Source: Cristatella mucedo (Eukaryota > Bryozoa > Phylactolaemata > Cristatellidae). From it: a stretch of DNA of 64,000 nucleotides. The position numbers and the translations under genes were made by a program. The DNA lies in assembly GCA_009760855.2 (NCBI GenBank), contig WPIO01000014.1, positions 4,940,001-5,004,000 of the forward strand, written 5' to 3'. How positions within the stretch are numbered: position 1 is the first letter of the stretch; every line of letters starts with the position of its first letter. The notes below the pieces were generated by a model, which did not search any database, was not told the DNA's origin, and saw only the letters and a list, made by a program, of their open reading frames with translations. Below are positions 50,573 through 61,485 of the stretch, piece after piece.

Positions 50573-51645
50573 AACCTATCGACCACGGGAAGATCCGACC
50601 TCGGATCTGCCCTCTAAGCTACCCAAGCTGCCAAGCTCACACTTGCACACAATCAACGCAACAATCACTCGTAATTATGCATAACCTAACATCGCGACGT
50701 GCCAGTGATTCATTGGGCGGCGCACCAAAAAAAAAACTCCGGCCCCTTTCTCGGCTTTCAGCTTTCAATTTTCCGGAGAAAAAAAAAGCGGAACGCCCTC
50801 GTCGAGGCACTACCTAGCGCTGAAGCCGCGCGCTAGGTTGTGGTTCGTCTTAAGCCGTTCATTCCGGTAGGAGCGATCGCGGCGCTCCACTTCTCTCCTT
50901 CCCAACGTCGTCGAATGTCTGGCGTCGGCCTGCTCCTCAGGCCGAGCCACAGAACGAATAGCATGAAATCTCAGTTGGGCCATTCGGTGGTTGGCGTTCG
51001 TCTACAAGAACATGCATGTTAGTGCCCGCTCTTAAACGGAAAGTGCCACGCAAACGATGGTGAACCTCAGTCTCCTTCCGTAAAGCGGCCTTTGGGGAGA
51101 TGACGTCTCGTAGCTTCTTCCGTCGACGCCAGCTCTTCGTGACCACCGACAGCTCCTGTGATTTATACTCCTGCAGACATCTAATCGAAATTCCGGTTTC
51201 TCACCGAAGAAACACAGCACGATATTGGCAGTACTCACGCCAATCAGCTCGGCGAAGAAATTCGGAGGAAACAATTTGCGGCGCAGCTTGGTGCAGCGGC
51301 TGCTGCCGAGCGTTCGCGTCCGCGCTAGCTTTCAGCAGAGCGATTTTTTTACCATCTGCTGCACGCGTCCATCTACATAGCTGCGTCAGGTGCTTCCCTA
51401 GCGCCTGCTGCCGCGCTACTCCCACCCGCTACAGCCTGATGAGAATGGCTCATTTTGGGCGTTTCGATTTACTTGCACAGAAAATGTCCCTACCTCTCAC
51501 GTTAAAACTACACTCTTTTGCTCGTTCCAATTTACACGCCTACAAGTCTAATTCAGGAGACCTACTCAAGCAAGCCGCCTCCTGCGGAATTTCTCGTCCT
51601 AGGATCCTACCTGCAATTTGACAAGTCCCCGTTCGGGCGCCAAAA
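50573..51645 (-). other. Interior of the LTR element
   Basis: It contains the primer-binding site at its right end and no recognisable gag, protease, reverse transcriptase or integrase motif on either strand. A 173-codon antisense frame (51100-51621) is open from an ATG. No clean polypurine tract abuts the left LTR. Confidence 0.8.
51623..51642 (-). other. Primer-binding site, tRNA-Lys type
   Basis: The plus strand reads AAGTCCCCGTTCGGGCGCCA, equal to the 3' end of tRNA-Lys(UUU) including CCA, except for one T-to-C difference from the vertebrate tRNA. Three A residues separate it from the LTR. Confidence 0.85.
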
Positions 51646-52984
51646 TGTAACGCCGAAGGCTCGGCGGGGTAAGCTTGACCTGCCGCTTACCTAGCGGCGT
51701 AGCCTATCGCCTAATGCCGTTCGGTGCGCGCCTACGCGCAATAAGCTGGCCGCCACGAAACGAGCGTTTCTGGCGCTGACCTGCTTACCGTTACTAAAAG
51801 GGGTCGTGAGTCCGCGGCGTGAATTGGAAGCAAGACACATAAATTGGGGATTTTACTGAACTTTATTCGCAAGCGCACAAAGTCGCTGCGCGTCTAGTTC
51901 AGCTTTATCTCCACACTCCTCGCACGTTCAACACTCTTGCGGAGGGAATACTCCTCTACACTAAGCGCGACCCGGACCCTAAACCCTAACCGGTGAACTA
52001 GGAATCCGTTCCCACCTGTGCCGAGGGAATACCCCAAACACGCCAACTTAAACACTCGAGCGGAGGGAGTACTTCTCCACACTGAGGTGCGAACCGGAGT
52101 CTAAACCCTACCCGGTGAACTAGAACTCGGTTTCCACCAGTGCGGCCGGAATACTCCACACACGCCAACTCAAGCACTCCTGCGGAGGAAATAATTCTCC
52201 ACACTAAAGCGCGACCCGGAGCCTAAACCCTACCCGGTGAACTAGAGCTCCACACACGCCAACTACGCCTAGCTCGCGCCGGCAAATCCCTATGCCGAGA
52301 GCACGTGCTAGCGCGCGCACACACACGACACAAAAGAAACACAAAACACGAAAGAACAAACAAAATGCCAGCTCGGGCGCGATACGACCGTGTTCGGTGG
52401 GGTTCCACCGAATCCTCCTAGAGCTGTCTCGTCCTGTTCCGTCAATCGCTGGCGAACAGCCCGCCCTCCTCCCTCGCTTCCAGAGAAAACGAGTCCGACG
52501 GCGGAGCCGGACCAAAGACAGAAGACCACAGACAAAAAGACACCAGGCAAAAGACCCAGAGCGAGCGTCGCTCGACTCTTAAATACTTGGCTGAGACAAT
52601 GGGGCAAGAGCTTAGTGGTATTGGGCCCGGACACCTTGGCCCATTACGGAAAGGAATGACTACCGTTCCCAGGCCACTGGCAGGGCACCTCCGTCCAGCT
52701 TGAATGGCGAATGGGTTCCAGACGCTTCTTTCTTGGGAAGAGGGAAGGCGGGGGTTGACAGGCCAGCCAACATCTATCAGCAACTTCCGCGAGTATCGGA
52801 CCAATTCTAAAGGCCGAATCGCCGCTGCTCGTCTCCGAGCTTCCTGGCCTGCTCCTAAGCGCTTCCTCTCTAACCGCACTGACGCTCCTCTCTGGCTCAC
52901 TGCTCCAGGACAAAGGGGCTCTAGCCCGCCGCCGAACAGCTCTTGTTCGCGCTAACATTCAGCCAAAGCCAGCAGGGCGCTACA
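51646..52984 (-). repeat. LTR (5' LTR in element orientation)
   Basis: This is the 1339-bp right copy. By eye it differs from the left LTR by two substitutions (near 50188/52600 and 50373/52783) and two short indels (an A-run and a GC unit). It has the same TATA-like box (52578-52585) and polyadenylation hexamer (51862-51867). Confidence 0.95.
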
Positions 52985-53400
52985 CATCTGTATTAGTTAA
53001 CCTCAAGGCCTCACGTCGCACCACCCGCTCTTCTGACTCTAATCGACTATTTGTACTCCCAACCAACTTAAAGTCCTTAGAAGACCTGCCTTCAGTTACT
53101 ACGCTCCCGATGCTTGGAACTCATTCATGACTAACATCGCGTCATCTCCTGATTTTAAGACCTCTAAAAACAAGCCAAACACCACCTATTCTACACAGCA
53201 CTTACTCCGAATGAATTCCGAGCGAATTGGCCATTTGTGTGGCTGTGCGTTTGAAACAGTAAGCGCGGGGATTAAGGATGACAGCTACGTGTTTGTGTAT
53301 GGCACCCCAAGGGACATGTCTTTATTCTTGTGTGCTTTGCTTACCTGTGCATGATTGAGTAAGTATTACTAACCTGGAGCCCTACCAACCAACGTCCGCG
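52985..53400 (+). mobile_element. Decayed LINE, part right of the LTR insertion
   Basis: The frame interrupted at 49234 continues as SVLVNLKASRRTTRSSDSNR, then a LFVLPTNLKS-type segment, and ends in decayed C-terminal sequence (CLELIHD-like). It confirms that the LTR element inserted into a pre-existing LINE copy. Confidence 0.78.
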
Positions 53401-53504
53401 AGTCCTTTGAGTGCTTGCCTTAGCGTGATAATCGTGTGTTTTTGCATGCTTGCCTTTTTGAGGACTATAATTCACCATAGAATATATGAAATGCTATGTC
53501 CAGC

Positions 53505-53580
53505 TTAATAATAATATCAAGACATTGTTGTAGCGCCCTAAGAGAACTAAAAAAAACTTCTTTGTAGCTTTACAAATGCA
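53505..53580 (-). mobile_element. SINE-B/LINE tail remnant
   Basis: The minus-strand reading approximates AGTTCTCTTAGGGCGCTACA, preceded by an altered AAAGCT...AAGAAG segment and ended by TATTATTATTA, as in the shared LINE/SINE-B tail. Confidence 0.55.
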
Positions 53581-53839
53581 AAGGAAAAGAAGCATGTCAA
53601 AGTTTAGGGATAGTATGAACAGCGCCAGCACACAGAAGATAATTTAAAGAGAACAAATCCAGCCACGTTATGCACCAGAAACCGATATGTTGTTGCTAGC
53701 CAGAGTTACTCCTCTGTGCTATGTCGATAACCTCATTCTTGATCGCCTAGTAGCAGTCGACAACTTTTTGGGACAGATAAGTTAATGTTCTCTGACTATG
53801 TCATGCCCGTGTAAAATCGCGAGAAATCCACAGTCTTGC

Positions 53840-53960
53840 TTTGCAATGCCGGCCCGAGTGTCCGCCGGCCTAGCTGTTGAGCCCGGCTTAGCTGTCGGGC
53901 AGTGACTCAAACCCACGATTTCTGGGTCACGAAGTGCTCGCACCTTACCTTCAGTCCGTC
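53840..53960 (-). mobile_element. tRNA-SINE-like remnant
   Basis: The minus strand shows GTGGGTTTGAGTCAC (B-box-like) with TAAGGTGCGAGCACTTCGTG upstream, resembling the head of the local SINE families. The body differs, so the family is unclear. Confidence 0.4.
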
Positions 53961-54234
53961 GATGTTGTTGCTGACATTGTCACAGGTGAGGCTTTAGCTG
54001 ACCTTTGACCGCACGACGCTTCCGGGGCTCCTTCTTCTTCCGTCGTTTCCCTTTTGTAGAGTTTGTCGTATGCGACGTTTCGTTGAGTTATTGCAGTGCG
54101 GCGCTCTGAGTGGCTTTCTCCGCTGTTTTTTTCTCCCGCTGTTTTCGGTGATAGCTACAGGTACGCATTATTTTCTGTAAGCTATGCTCTACATTTTTCC
54201 GAATCCATCGGTACGAGAAACACGCCCATCCACA

Positions 54235-57200
54235 ATGGCGGCGGGCAAAAACTACAAGTTTTACAAGGAAATTGATCGTTCTTTGAAGCTCCTCGTAGGC
54301 ATCGAAGGTAATTATGGCCCATTGAAGTTTACCCAGTTTTTTGCCGTCAGCTCGGTTATCTCCAGCGGACTATATAGTCAGAATAGGCATATTTACCTTT
54401 AAGCGTTCTTTGCGATTTTCGTTTCCGTTAACCGGCCTCACGCAAGTACATCCAAAACGATAGATTTTGATACGCCAGCGCCTATTGAAAAAGCCTAGCT
54501 TTTCGTCACTTGTTTTGTATCTGTTTTGCCAGTGAACGTACTGAAAAGAATCAACATTTAGGAATCTCTTATTGCTCTGCAATAAGTAGCGAGAACATTT
54601 ATGCCGACCTGTAGCCAGTGTGTGGCAAATCCTTATGGCGCGCTGCAAGTTGGCCACCTGAGTGCTACACGGGCCTATTAATCACTTTACTATCATCTCT
54701 ATTATATTCTATTTAAAATAATCTTGGAAAGCGTAAAGGTTTTTTTGAGGTATATTCACTAACGATGTCAACCATTCGACCATGCTTTCTTTGCGGCAAA
54801 TGTAAAGTGCCTAGAAAGAGATTAAGCTCTCTGAGGGCGCTACACAAATATATTATTATCATTAAGGTCACTAGTCAGTAGGCCCACCGAATCTTTTGCG
54901 ATAGTGTAAGTCTGATAACCATGTCATTTTTTTGAATCTTTTGTTTGTTATGTGTAGCCGCTCAATCAATGAGGAGTCCGTATCGCACAGTTCTTCAAGG
55001 AGAGTAAATATAACCCGCCACTCCAGCACAATCTAATCGTATGCATTTTTCTATGTTATTTGACCGACTTAGCTTTTTGAATCATTCAACCAACGATGAC
55101 AAATTAAAATGCGAAACATCAGCCTATACAATTTCGTAGGCTAGCCGTGGTGTTTGCGGTAGCGTGGAGAACTCAACTACCCGACGCAGGGCTTCCTCAA
55201 ATCTGGTCAAACAGCTAATGGCTACGAAGATTCCGTGACTGTATCGTCAAAATGTAATGTAACGTCTCTCCGTTTGCAAGTCCACCAAGCCACGCAGACT
55301 AACTGGGTGTTACGAAGGAGAGTTTTCTATAGCACCCAAGGTCCGAGCGGCTTTCGGTACGCATGCGGTAGCCAACAGACTTAATCTCGCTCCGCAATGA
55401 CCAAGTGAGAAGCAAAGCTGAGTCAGGAGGAAGTGAGCAGCATGGAAGTAGCAGCTCACGGCGGCTGGACAGGATGCGCCACAGTCGGCAGCAGGGGAGT
55501 AGATGTCTCTGCGTATCAATTAAGAAAATAAGTTCCACCATTCAGAGCCTGCAGAGCAAAATGCCACTGGACTTAAAAAGTTTTCAAGACTAGTAAGTAC
55601 AGCTTGGAATTGCAACTCAAAACAGTGCTCTTGATTGATCAGGTACAAATAGTATATATAAATTAAAATCTAAGCGTAATAACCAACCAAGTTCCATGCA
55701 CTTTCAACTAGTCAGTGGTTTATAAATTTACTTTCTAAAGTACGTTCGTGTTACTTACTGTGTGATGTTTTTCCATCTGAAACTCTAATTTGATACGAGA
55801 GGTTGTACACACATAAAGCAAAGCCAGTCGTCTTAGTAAAAAGCTGTATTTACAGCTGTTGGTCATCGTAACGTTGGCTTCCACATATGAGGGCTCAGTT
55901 GTATAGCCGATTAAACGCGTGCTAGCTAGCTTGATGTAACTGCAGTATTTCTCCAAGAGGTAACGCGGGAGTAAAGATGGGGAAGAAAACATAGTTTGGC
56001 ACTTACACACCAATTCACGATACTCGACTATTATAACCTGCCAGGCACGCATTGCATGACCATAGCCACCGTCATGAATTTAAATTGACAATTATAATAC
56101 CGTTGCTCTAATAAAATCTACTGACGCAGGATGCTCCCTGCACAGAGAGACCGAATACCTTCGAGGACGGAAATAAACTGGAAAGGACATGAAAGTATAT
56201 TACTAACTTGATCTCGAAACAGGAAAAGTCTCATAGCTATTAATATTGCTCAACTTACACCAGATACGATGCAGTGCTAATCAAGTGCGGCCGGCCTTAG
56301 CTCTGCTTTTGTTCAGCTTAAGTATGAATCTGTGGCTCTATATTTGCTTGATTAGTCTTTTCAGAGCTCAGTGCCAATATTTTAGCCAAAATCTACGCCG
56401 AGCTTTCCCACAACCTGATTGGAGAAAGTAAGTTATCTCAGAATATAAACCAGCAATCAGTTCTCGAAACATTCTGCTAAAAGCTGAGATGCTTTCAAGA
56501 GACAACTGGGGTTTACCAGTCTGATTAAAACTCGAAAGGTAATGGAGGCATACGGCCATATATAGCGCCATCAGGTAAAGGCAGAGAGGACTCCTCCACC
56601 TGGATCGTCTGCATCGGCAGGCGTCGCGGTGTCAATATGTCATGTTGGAAAGCCAGCAGCTCGCGCGTGCTGCTCGCGCGCTTGTGCAGTTTGAATATGA
56701 CAATATCCTAGGGACACAGCAGATTAGGATTCAAAGCATGAAAATATCTAATAGGGAAAGATAGCGAAACCCTCGCAATGCTTACCAGTGCTGCGAAAAT
56801 TGAGCTGCAAAGCCAGCTTTCCCTATTTTTATCGGTTAGTCTGAAAGCCTAGTAGCTTTCTTCATAGCTACACATGCCAGATTCCTTGTCCGTTCCCGGA
56901 GCTGATGTCGTACAGCGTCTTTAGCCACTCAGACAGTCGCCGGCTTGTCATCGTGGAATTAAGAAAAAATTCAGTTGTGTCAGTCCCGCATATCCAATGC
57001 TCTCGATATATTTGTTAATCCTCAGTTTTGCACGATCCAGTGGCATTCATTCTCTGGCTCCAACCGCCGCCTCCCGACATAAAGCCCGCTCATGCGTGTT
57101 CGTAGTTCGTTGCAGAATTCTTCCGAAAATAGAAGTTTTTGCTTACATCGTATTCAAAAACGATATAGCTTAGGCCTGTCTAAAGTTATTCTGATTGTTA

Positions 57201-57294
57201 TTTGACCGTAGAGCGTTTGAAATTACGTGCCTCTGGATATCTAAACGCTTATCTCTTCGGGCTGCTGGGCCGCCCAAGTCGGCGACGGCCTTAG
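54235..57294 (+). CDS. Tentative small three-exon gene, unknown product
   Basis: Candidate exons are 54235-54307, 56365-56427 and 57212-57294. The first starts in a good context (CCACAATGG) and encodes MAAGKNYKFYKEIDRSLKLL plus four residues before a GTAATT donor. The second lies between a TTTTCAG acceptor and a GTAAGT donor and encodes LSANILAKIYAELSHNLIGE. The third follows a CCGTAG acceptor and ends at a TAG. Phases agree at both junctions, giving about 72 residues, lysine- and leucine-rich and predicted mostly helical. I recognise no family. Splicing phases could match by chance, and exon 3 runs up to the start of the LINE, so it may be wrong or truncated. Confidence 0.25.
54792..54868 (+). 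mobile_element. LINE 3' tail
   Basis: TGTAAAGTGCCTAGAAAGAG followed by CTCTGAGGGCGC and TATTATTATC repeats the shared tail with no coding part upstream. It lies inside intron 1 of the tentative gene. Confidence 0.8.
54870..56360. other. Unassigned stretch
   Basis: Nothing is identified here. An ATG frame beginning MPLDLKSFQD at 55561 runs into a GTAAGTAC donor-like site, which could mark a first coding exon, but no downstream exon could be joined in phase. Confidence 0.3.
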
Positions 57295-57295
57295 C

Positions 57296-60200
57296 TACGC
57301 CGGTGGCTAGTAACCTACGCGTTAGTTACAATCGTGCGCATCTATTATCGCTTTTTCATCTTAGATCAAATGCATTCCTAGATGCTAATGCTGTTGCTAA
57401 GATTCGTGAATTGTGCATTAGCGAAAGAAAAGCGGAACCGCCGCCGCCAGGGGGCCGGAGCGACCGGCTTAGACGCCGCTCGTTGGGCTGGAATTGCGAG
57501 CTGAGTATCCGCTCGTTTGGTATTCCTAGCATTGTCTCGAACCGCTCAGCACACTCCCGCACATGAGTCACTGTGAATCTCTCTAACTTAGTGGTCATCA
57601 GGCTTGTTATAACTCCGGCGACCCGACTTAACGCTTGCCTTTGGAATCCTCGCTCAAAGTGCAATAAACCTCTGGTAATAAGCGACCTTATTTCTGAAAA
57701 ATGGTCTCGACTTGCTCGCCCTAACTGAAACTTGGCTAAAGTCGGTAAACCATCCGACAATTAAAGACGCTACACCGACGGGTTTCTCATTCTTTCACAC
57801 CCCAAGATCAATCAAAACTGGAGGTGGAGTTGCTGTTATTGTGCGCTTCAAATTCAACTTCTAGCCATTTGCAGTAACCTCGAAGCAGTATTTTGAATCG
57901 ATTGTATTAATTCACCCGAAAAGAAGCTACCGATGGTGGCAGTAGTCTATCGCCCACAAGGTACCAAATCCTCTATCTTAGATTTCTCCGATCTCATTTC
58001 GATTCGGTGTGCAAGAAATCGATCCTTGCTCGTTATGGGTGATTTCAAAATTCACGTTGATAACTTATCTGACGTTTTCAGCACTGAGTTTTGTGCATTG
58101 ACTGACTCATTGTCTCTTGTGGCTCATGTGCATGGCCCTACTCACATCAAGGGTCGCACACTCGACCACATTTTCTCATACAACTGCTCATCACCAATTA
58201 TTACCAAATCCGGCTTATCTGACCACGTGCAGATCTCATTCAATCTACAGTGTGTGCTCGCCTCCTCCTCCAAAATCACCTGTGAATCGCGAAACCTCAA
58301 GACTCTTGATATCGATGCGGTCCATGCGAGAATATCTGCCTCGGCTCTGCTGCTCAGTCCGGCTCCGATCTATCGTCATTGGTAAATAGCTACAACACGG
58401 CACTAGCTGATACACCTGACGAGTTTTCACCTCTGACTAAGCGAACTGTGCGATCTCGCCCAGACGGCCAGTGGTTTACCACAGACATTAAACTAGCGAG
58501 GTCTACAAAGCGCAAGCTTGAAAAAGCATACAAAAGATCAGGACTGACTGTCCATCGACAGGCATATGAAGTCTACTGTAGGTCGTACCAATCGATCCTA
58601 GCAAAGGCCAAGTCTAGCTTCTATAGAAACGTTGCTGAATCACAAATGCACAATCCAAAAATGCTGATGTCGACGATCAACCATCTCCTCAACCGCTCCC
58701 AGGTTAGCTGCTTACCAGATGATCCTTGTGATGATCTAGCCGATCGCTTCTCTCGATTTGTGTGTGCAAAAGATAGAAAAGATCGCTGCGATGGCAGCAT
58801 CCCCCTAGAGTGCTGTCCCTCGATTCCTGGCTGCACCTCAATGTCTACATTTAAGCAGGTCACTAGTGATCTCGTCCTGAAGCTCATATCCCAATCAAAG
58901 AAGACAACAAGTCCTTTGGACACTATTATTACTTTCCTGCTCTTACATTGCATTGATCTGCTGCTGCCATTCGTAACTAACATCATTAATATGTCATTAA
59001 CCTCAGGTCATGTCCCAACACCTTTCAAAAAAGCTGTAGTCAGGCTACATCTCAAGAAAGCGACACTAGACCAAGAGGACTCGAGCAACTATCGCCCAGT
59101 CTCCCTTGTACAATTCCGATAGCGACACTGGAACGAGTCATGGCAGACCATCTAAACTCATATATTGAAACTTCAAACCTTGCTAGTAAGTTCCAGTCTG
59201 GCTTTAGAGCTAATCCCACCACAGAGTCAACCCTGCTTCGGGTGTATAATGACCTACTTTGGAATGCAGACATGGGTAGAGTATCTCTACTTGTTTTGCT
59301 CGATCTTTCGGCAGCTTTTGATATTATCGATCACCAAGTCCTTTATGAGCGCCTCTCATCTCGCCTGGGCATCACTGGCTCTGCTCTGCAATGATTCAGG
59401 TCCTATCTTAGTGGAAGACTCCAGAGTATTGATGTGAATGGACGAAAATAATCCACGGCACTTCTGAAATACGGGATGACATAATACCTCGGATGACACT
59501 CATCTGCACCTTTGCTTTGATCGTTGATATCAGCCTTCGAGCACGTCGAATTCTCTCAACTCCTTTGCTGCATGTATTGATGACATTCGCACATGGATGG
59601 CAGCAAATTTTCTTACATTAAATGAGGATAAAAACCAACCTACTAGTTATGGGCAAGTCAAGTGTGATTCAGAAATTGGAAAGGCTAACGCTCAAAATCG
59701 ACTCTGCCAGCATATCTCCTGTTGAATCTGCATGAAATCTAGGTGTCATGTTCCAAAGTGACCTTTCATTAGACGATCACATCAGCTCCCCAATCAAGTC
59801 TGCCTACTTTCCGCTACATAACATTGTTAAACTTCGGGCTTGTTTAGATAAGGATACCACGTCTAAGTTGGTCCATGCATTTGTGACATCCCGTCTTGAT
59901 TGCTATAACTCAATACTTGCTGGCCTACCGGTATGTGCACTCAGGCGCTTACAGCTGGTGCAAAACTCTGCAGCTAGGCTTCTCTGTTGTGAGCGTCGCA
60001 GTTTCGACTTCTCGCCGACCTGTACTGGCTACCAGTCAAACAACGCATCGGCTTCAAGGTTTTGTCGCTCACAGGTCACATTCATTATTTGGCTCTAGCC
60101 TACCTAGCAGAAGCACTCCCCCACCAGGCTAAGCATCGAACCACCAGCTTTTTGGAATCTCACTGCTTACCAATACCTCGTACATACCTCAAATCCTTTG

Positions 60201-60578
60201 GAGACCGTGCATTTAGTTCGTATGCTCTCAAAGCTTGGAACTCATTCCCGATTTGCGTGACGACATCCCCTGACTTGACTACATTTAAAAAGAACTTAAA
60301 AATGCACCTATCTAGGACACCATTTAGTGGGTCCCTGCGACTCGTTCTTTATGTGCTTATGCGTGCTGACACTGTGCATGCTGCCACTAACCATACTTGC
60401 ATGCTGACCCTGTGCATGGCACCTCTAACATAGTAATTCATGTTGTTTATCAAACATGTAACCACTCACCATTCGATCGTGTTTCCTTTGGAGCAAATCT
60501 AGAGCGCCTAGAAAGAGATTGAGTTCTTTGAGGACGCATTATCAAGTGTATTATAATAATAATAATTATCATTATTAA
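57296..60578 (+). mobile_element. L2/CR1-like LINE, nearly full length, inactivated
   Basis: Order of parts: an N-terminal segment (YNRAHLLSLFHLRSNAFLDA), an APE-type endonuclease (TETWL near 57727; AVVYRPQG at 57939; GDFKIH near 58038; HIKGRTLDHIFSYN; SDHVQISFN), a spacer, and a reverse transcriptase (SSNYRPVSL; KFQSGFRANPTTESTLLR; VLLDLSAAFDIIDHQVLYER at 59305). The C-terminal block (LVHAFVTSRLDCYNSILAGL; RRLQLVQNSAARLL; AWNSFPICVTTSPDL) follows, then the TGTAAAGCGCC-type tail with ATT repeats. Several stops and frameshifts break the single expected frame. A deletion between about 59460 and 59480 removes the PQGS motif and the start of the YADD region. Confidence 0.93.
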
Positions 60579-60589
60579 CCTACATGTCA

Positions 60590-60985
60590 GAACTAGTCCC
60601 CCATTAAGCAAAGAATCATACGGCCCGCTGTTCTGATAAGAATCGTTTCACCATACTTCGTACGAACTTCAAAACCGTTGGAGACCGTGCCCTTAGTTCC
60701 TACGTCCCCAAAGCCTGGAGCTCACTACCGACGCACGTCACAACGTTCCCTGATATGATGACATTTAAAAAGAATCTAAAAACGCACCTTTTTATTACAG
60801 CATTGATAGGTATTTGTGATTCGTCTTTTGTACGCATGTACCTGCTTACACTATGCCTGCTGCTTTCGGATGTTACCACCAAGCATTTGATAATGGTTAA
60901 ATGCAGCATCTGTAAAGTGCCTAGAGAGCGATCAGTTATCTGAGGTCGCAATAAAAATGTGTTATTATTATCATTTTTATACTTA
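60590..60985 (+). mobile_element. Second LINE 3' end, different subfamily
   Basis: It contains FKTVGDRALSSYVPKAWSSL and MMTFKKNLKTHLF, then a variant tail (TGTAAAGTGCCTAGAGAGCG, TATCTGAGGTCGC, TTATTATTATC). It lies immediately behind the larger LINE and has a clearly different 3' end sequence. Confidence 0.85.
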
Positions 60986-61179
60986 TATATTCAATAGCCT
61001 TAATCAGTTACAGTTCCCACTTGGAACCACAACGTAGATAGCGCAAGGTTTGTTTCGATTAGTGAGAACGAGAACGAGAACGGATGTTTACTTTCGTCGT
61101 CTGCTCCTCTGCACACGGAAGCTGCTAAGGTTTTCTTGATGAGGCATGCCCTCAGTCATCATAAGACATCTGGCTAACG

Positions 61180-61485
61180 GTAGACGATTGTCTCCTCTAC
61201 GTGTTGCCATTCGAACAAGGCTTAGCATACCCATCGATCGCCAGCCAGCCAGCAGCAGCAGCAGCAGCAGCAGCCGAAAAGGAATCTCGTGCTGCGATTC
61301 AGTACGACGACACGATTCTAGTGAATTTCGTTGGAAAGCTGCGAACGCGCGGCGCTGCTTCGCTCACTTGGCAGCTGCCAGTGAGAGAGGAGAAGGTCGC
61401 GGTGGGCAGAGTTCGTGCCAGAGTGAGCCATTCATGCCAAGGCACTCGCGAGCTGCAATTGTTTCGAGCGTCGTTGCTCCAGTAG
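61180..61485 (+). CDS. Tentative terminal coding exon, unknown product
   Basis: After a CGGTAG acceptor-like site, an open frame of about 95 residues includes VLPFEQGLAYPSIASQP, an eight-residue Ala run encoded by GCA repeats, then ESRAAIQYDDTILVNFVGKL and a basic C-terminus ending SLLQ-stop. AATAAA follows at 61491-61496, very close to the stop. No partner exon upstream or homologue is recognised, and an overlapping minus-strand frame (61432-61761) is equally long. Chance is a real alternative. Confidence 0.2.
   Translation, partial: VDDCLLYVLPFEQGLAYPSIASQPAAAAAAAAEKESRAAIQYDDTILVNFVGKLRTRGAASLTWQLPVREEKVAVGRVRARVSHSCQGTRELQLFRASLLQ

Larger units (their letters stand above)
49235..52984 (-). 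mobile_element. Non-autonomous LTR retrotransposon, complete, young
   Basis: Two near-identical direct repeats (49235-50572 and 51646-52984, TGTAAC...GCTACA) flank a 1073-bp interior with no gag or pol. The primer-binding site (51623-51642) sits 3 nt inside the right-hand LTR and reads on the minus strand, so the element is transcribed leftward. The target site is duplicated as CATC (49231-49234 and 52985-52988); because the adjacent A is shared, a 5-bp ACATC duplication is an alternative reading. The interior is too short for coding genes, so mobilisation must rely on an autonomous relative. Confidence 0.93.
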
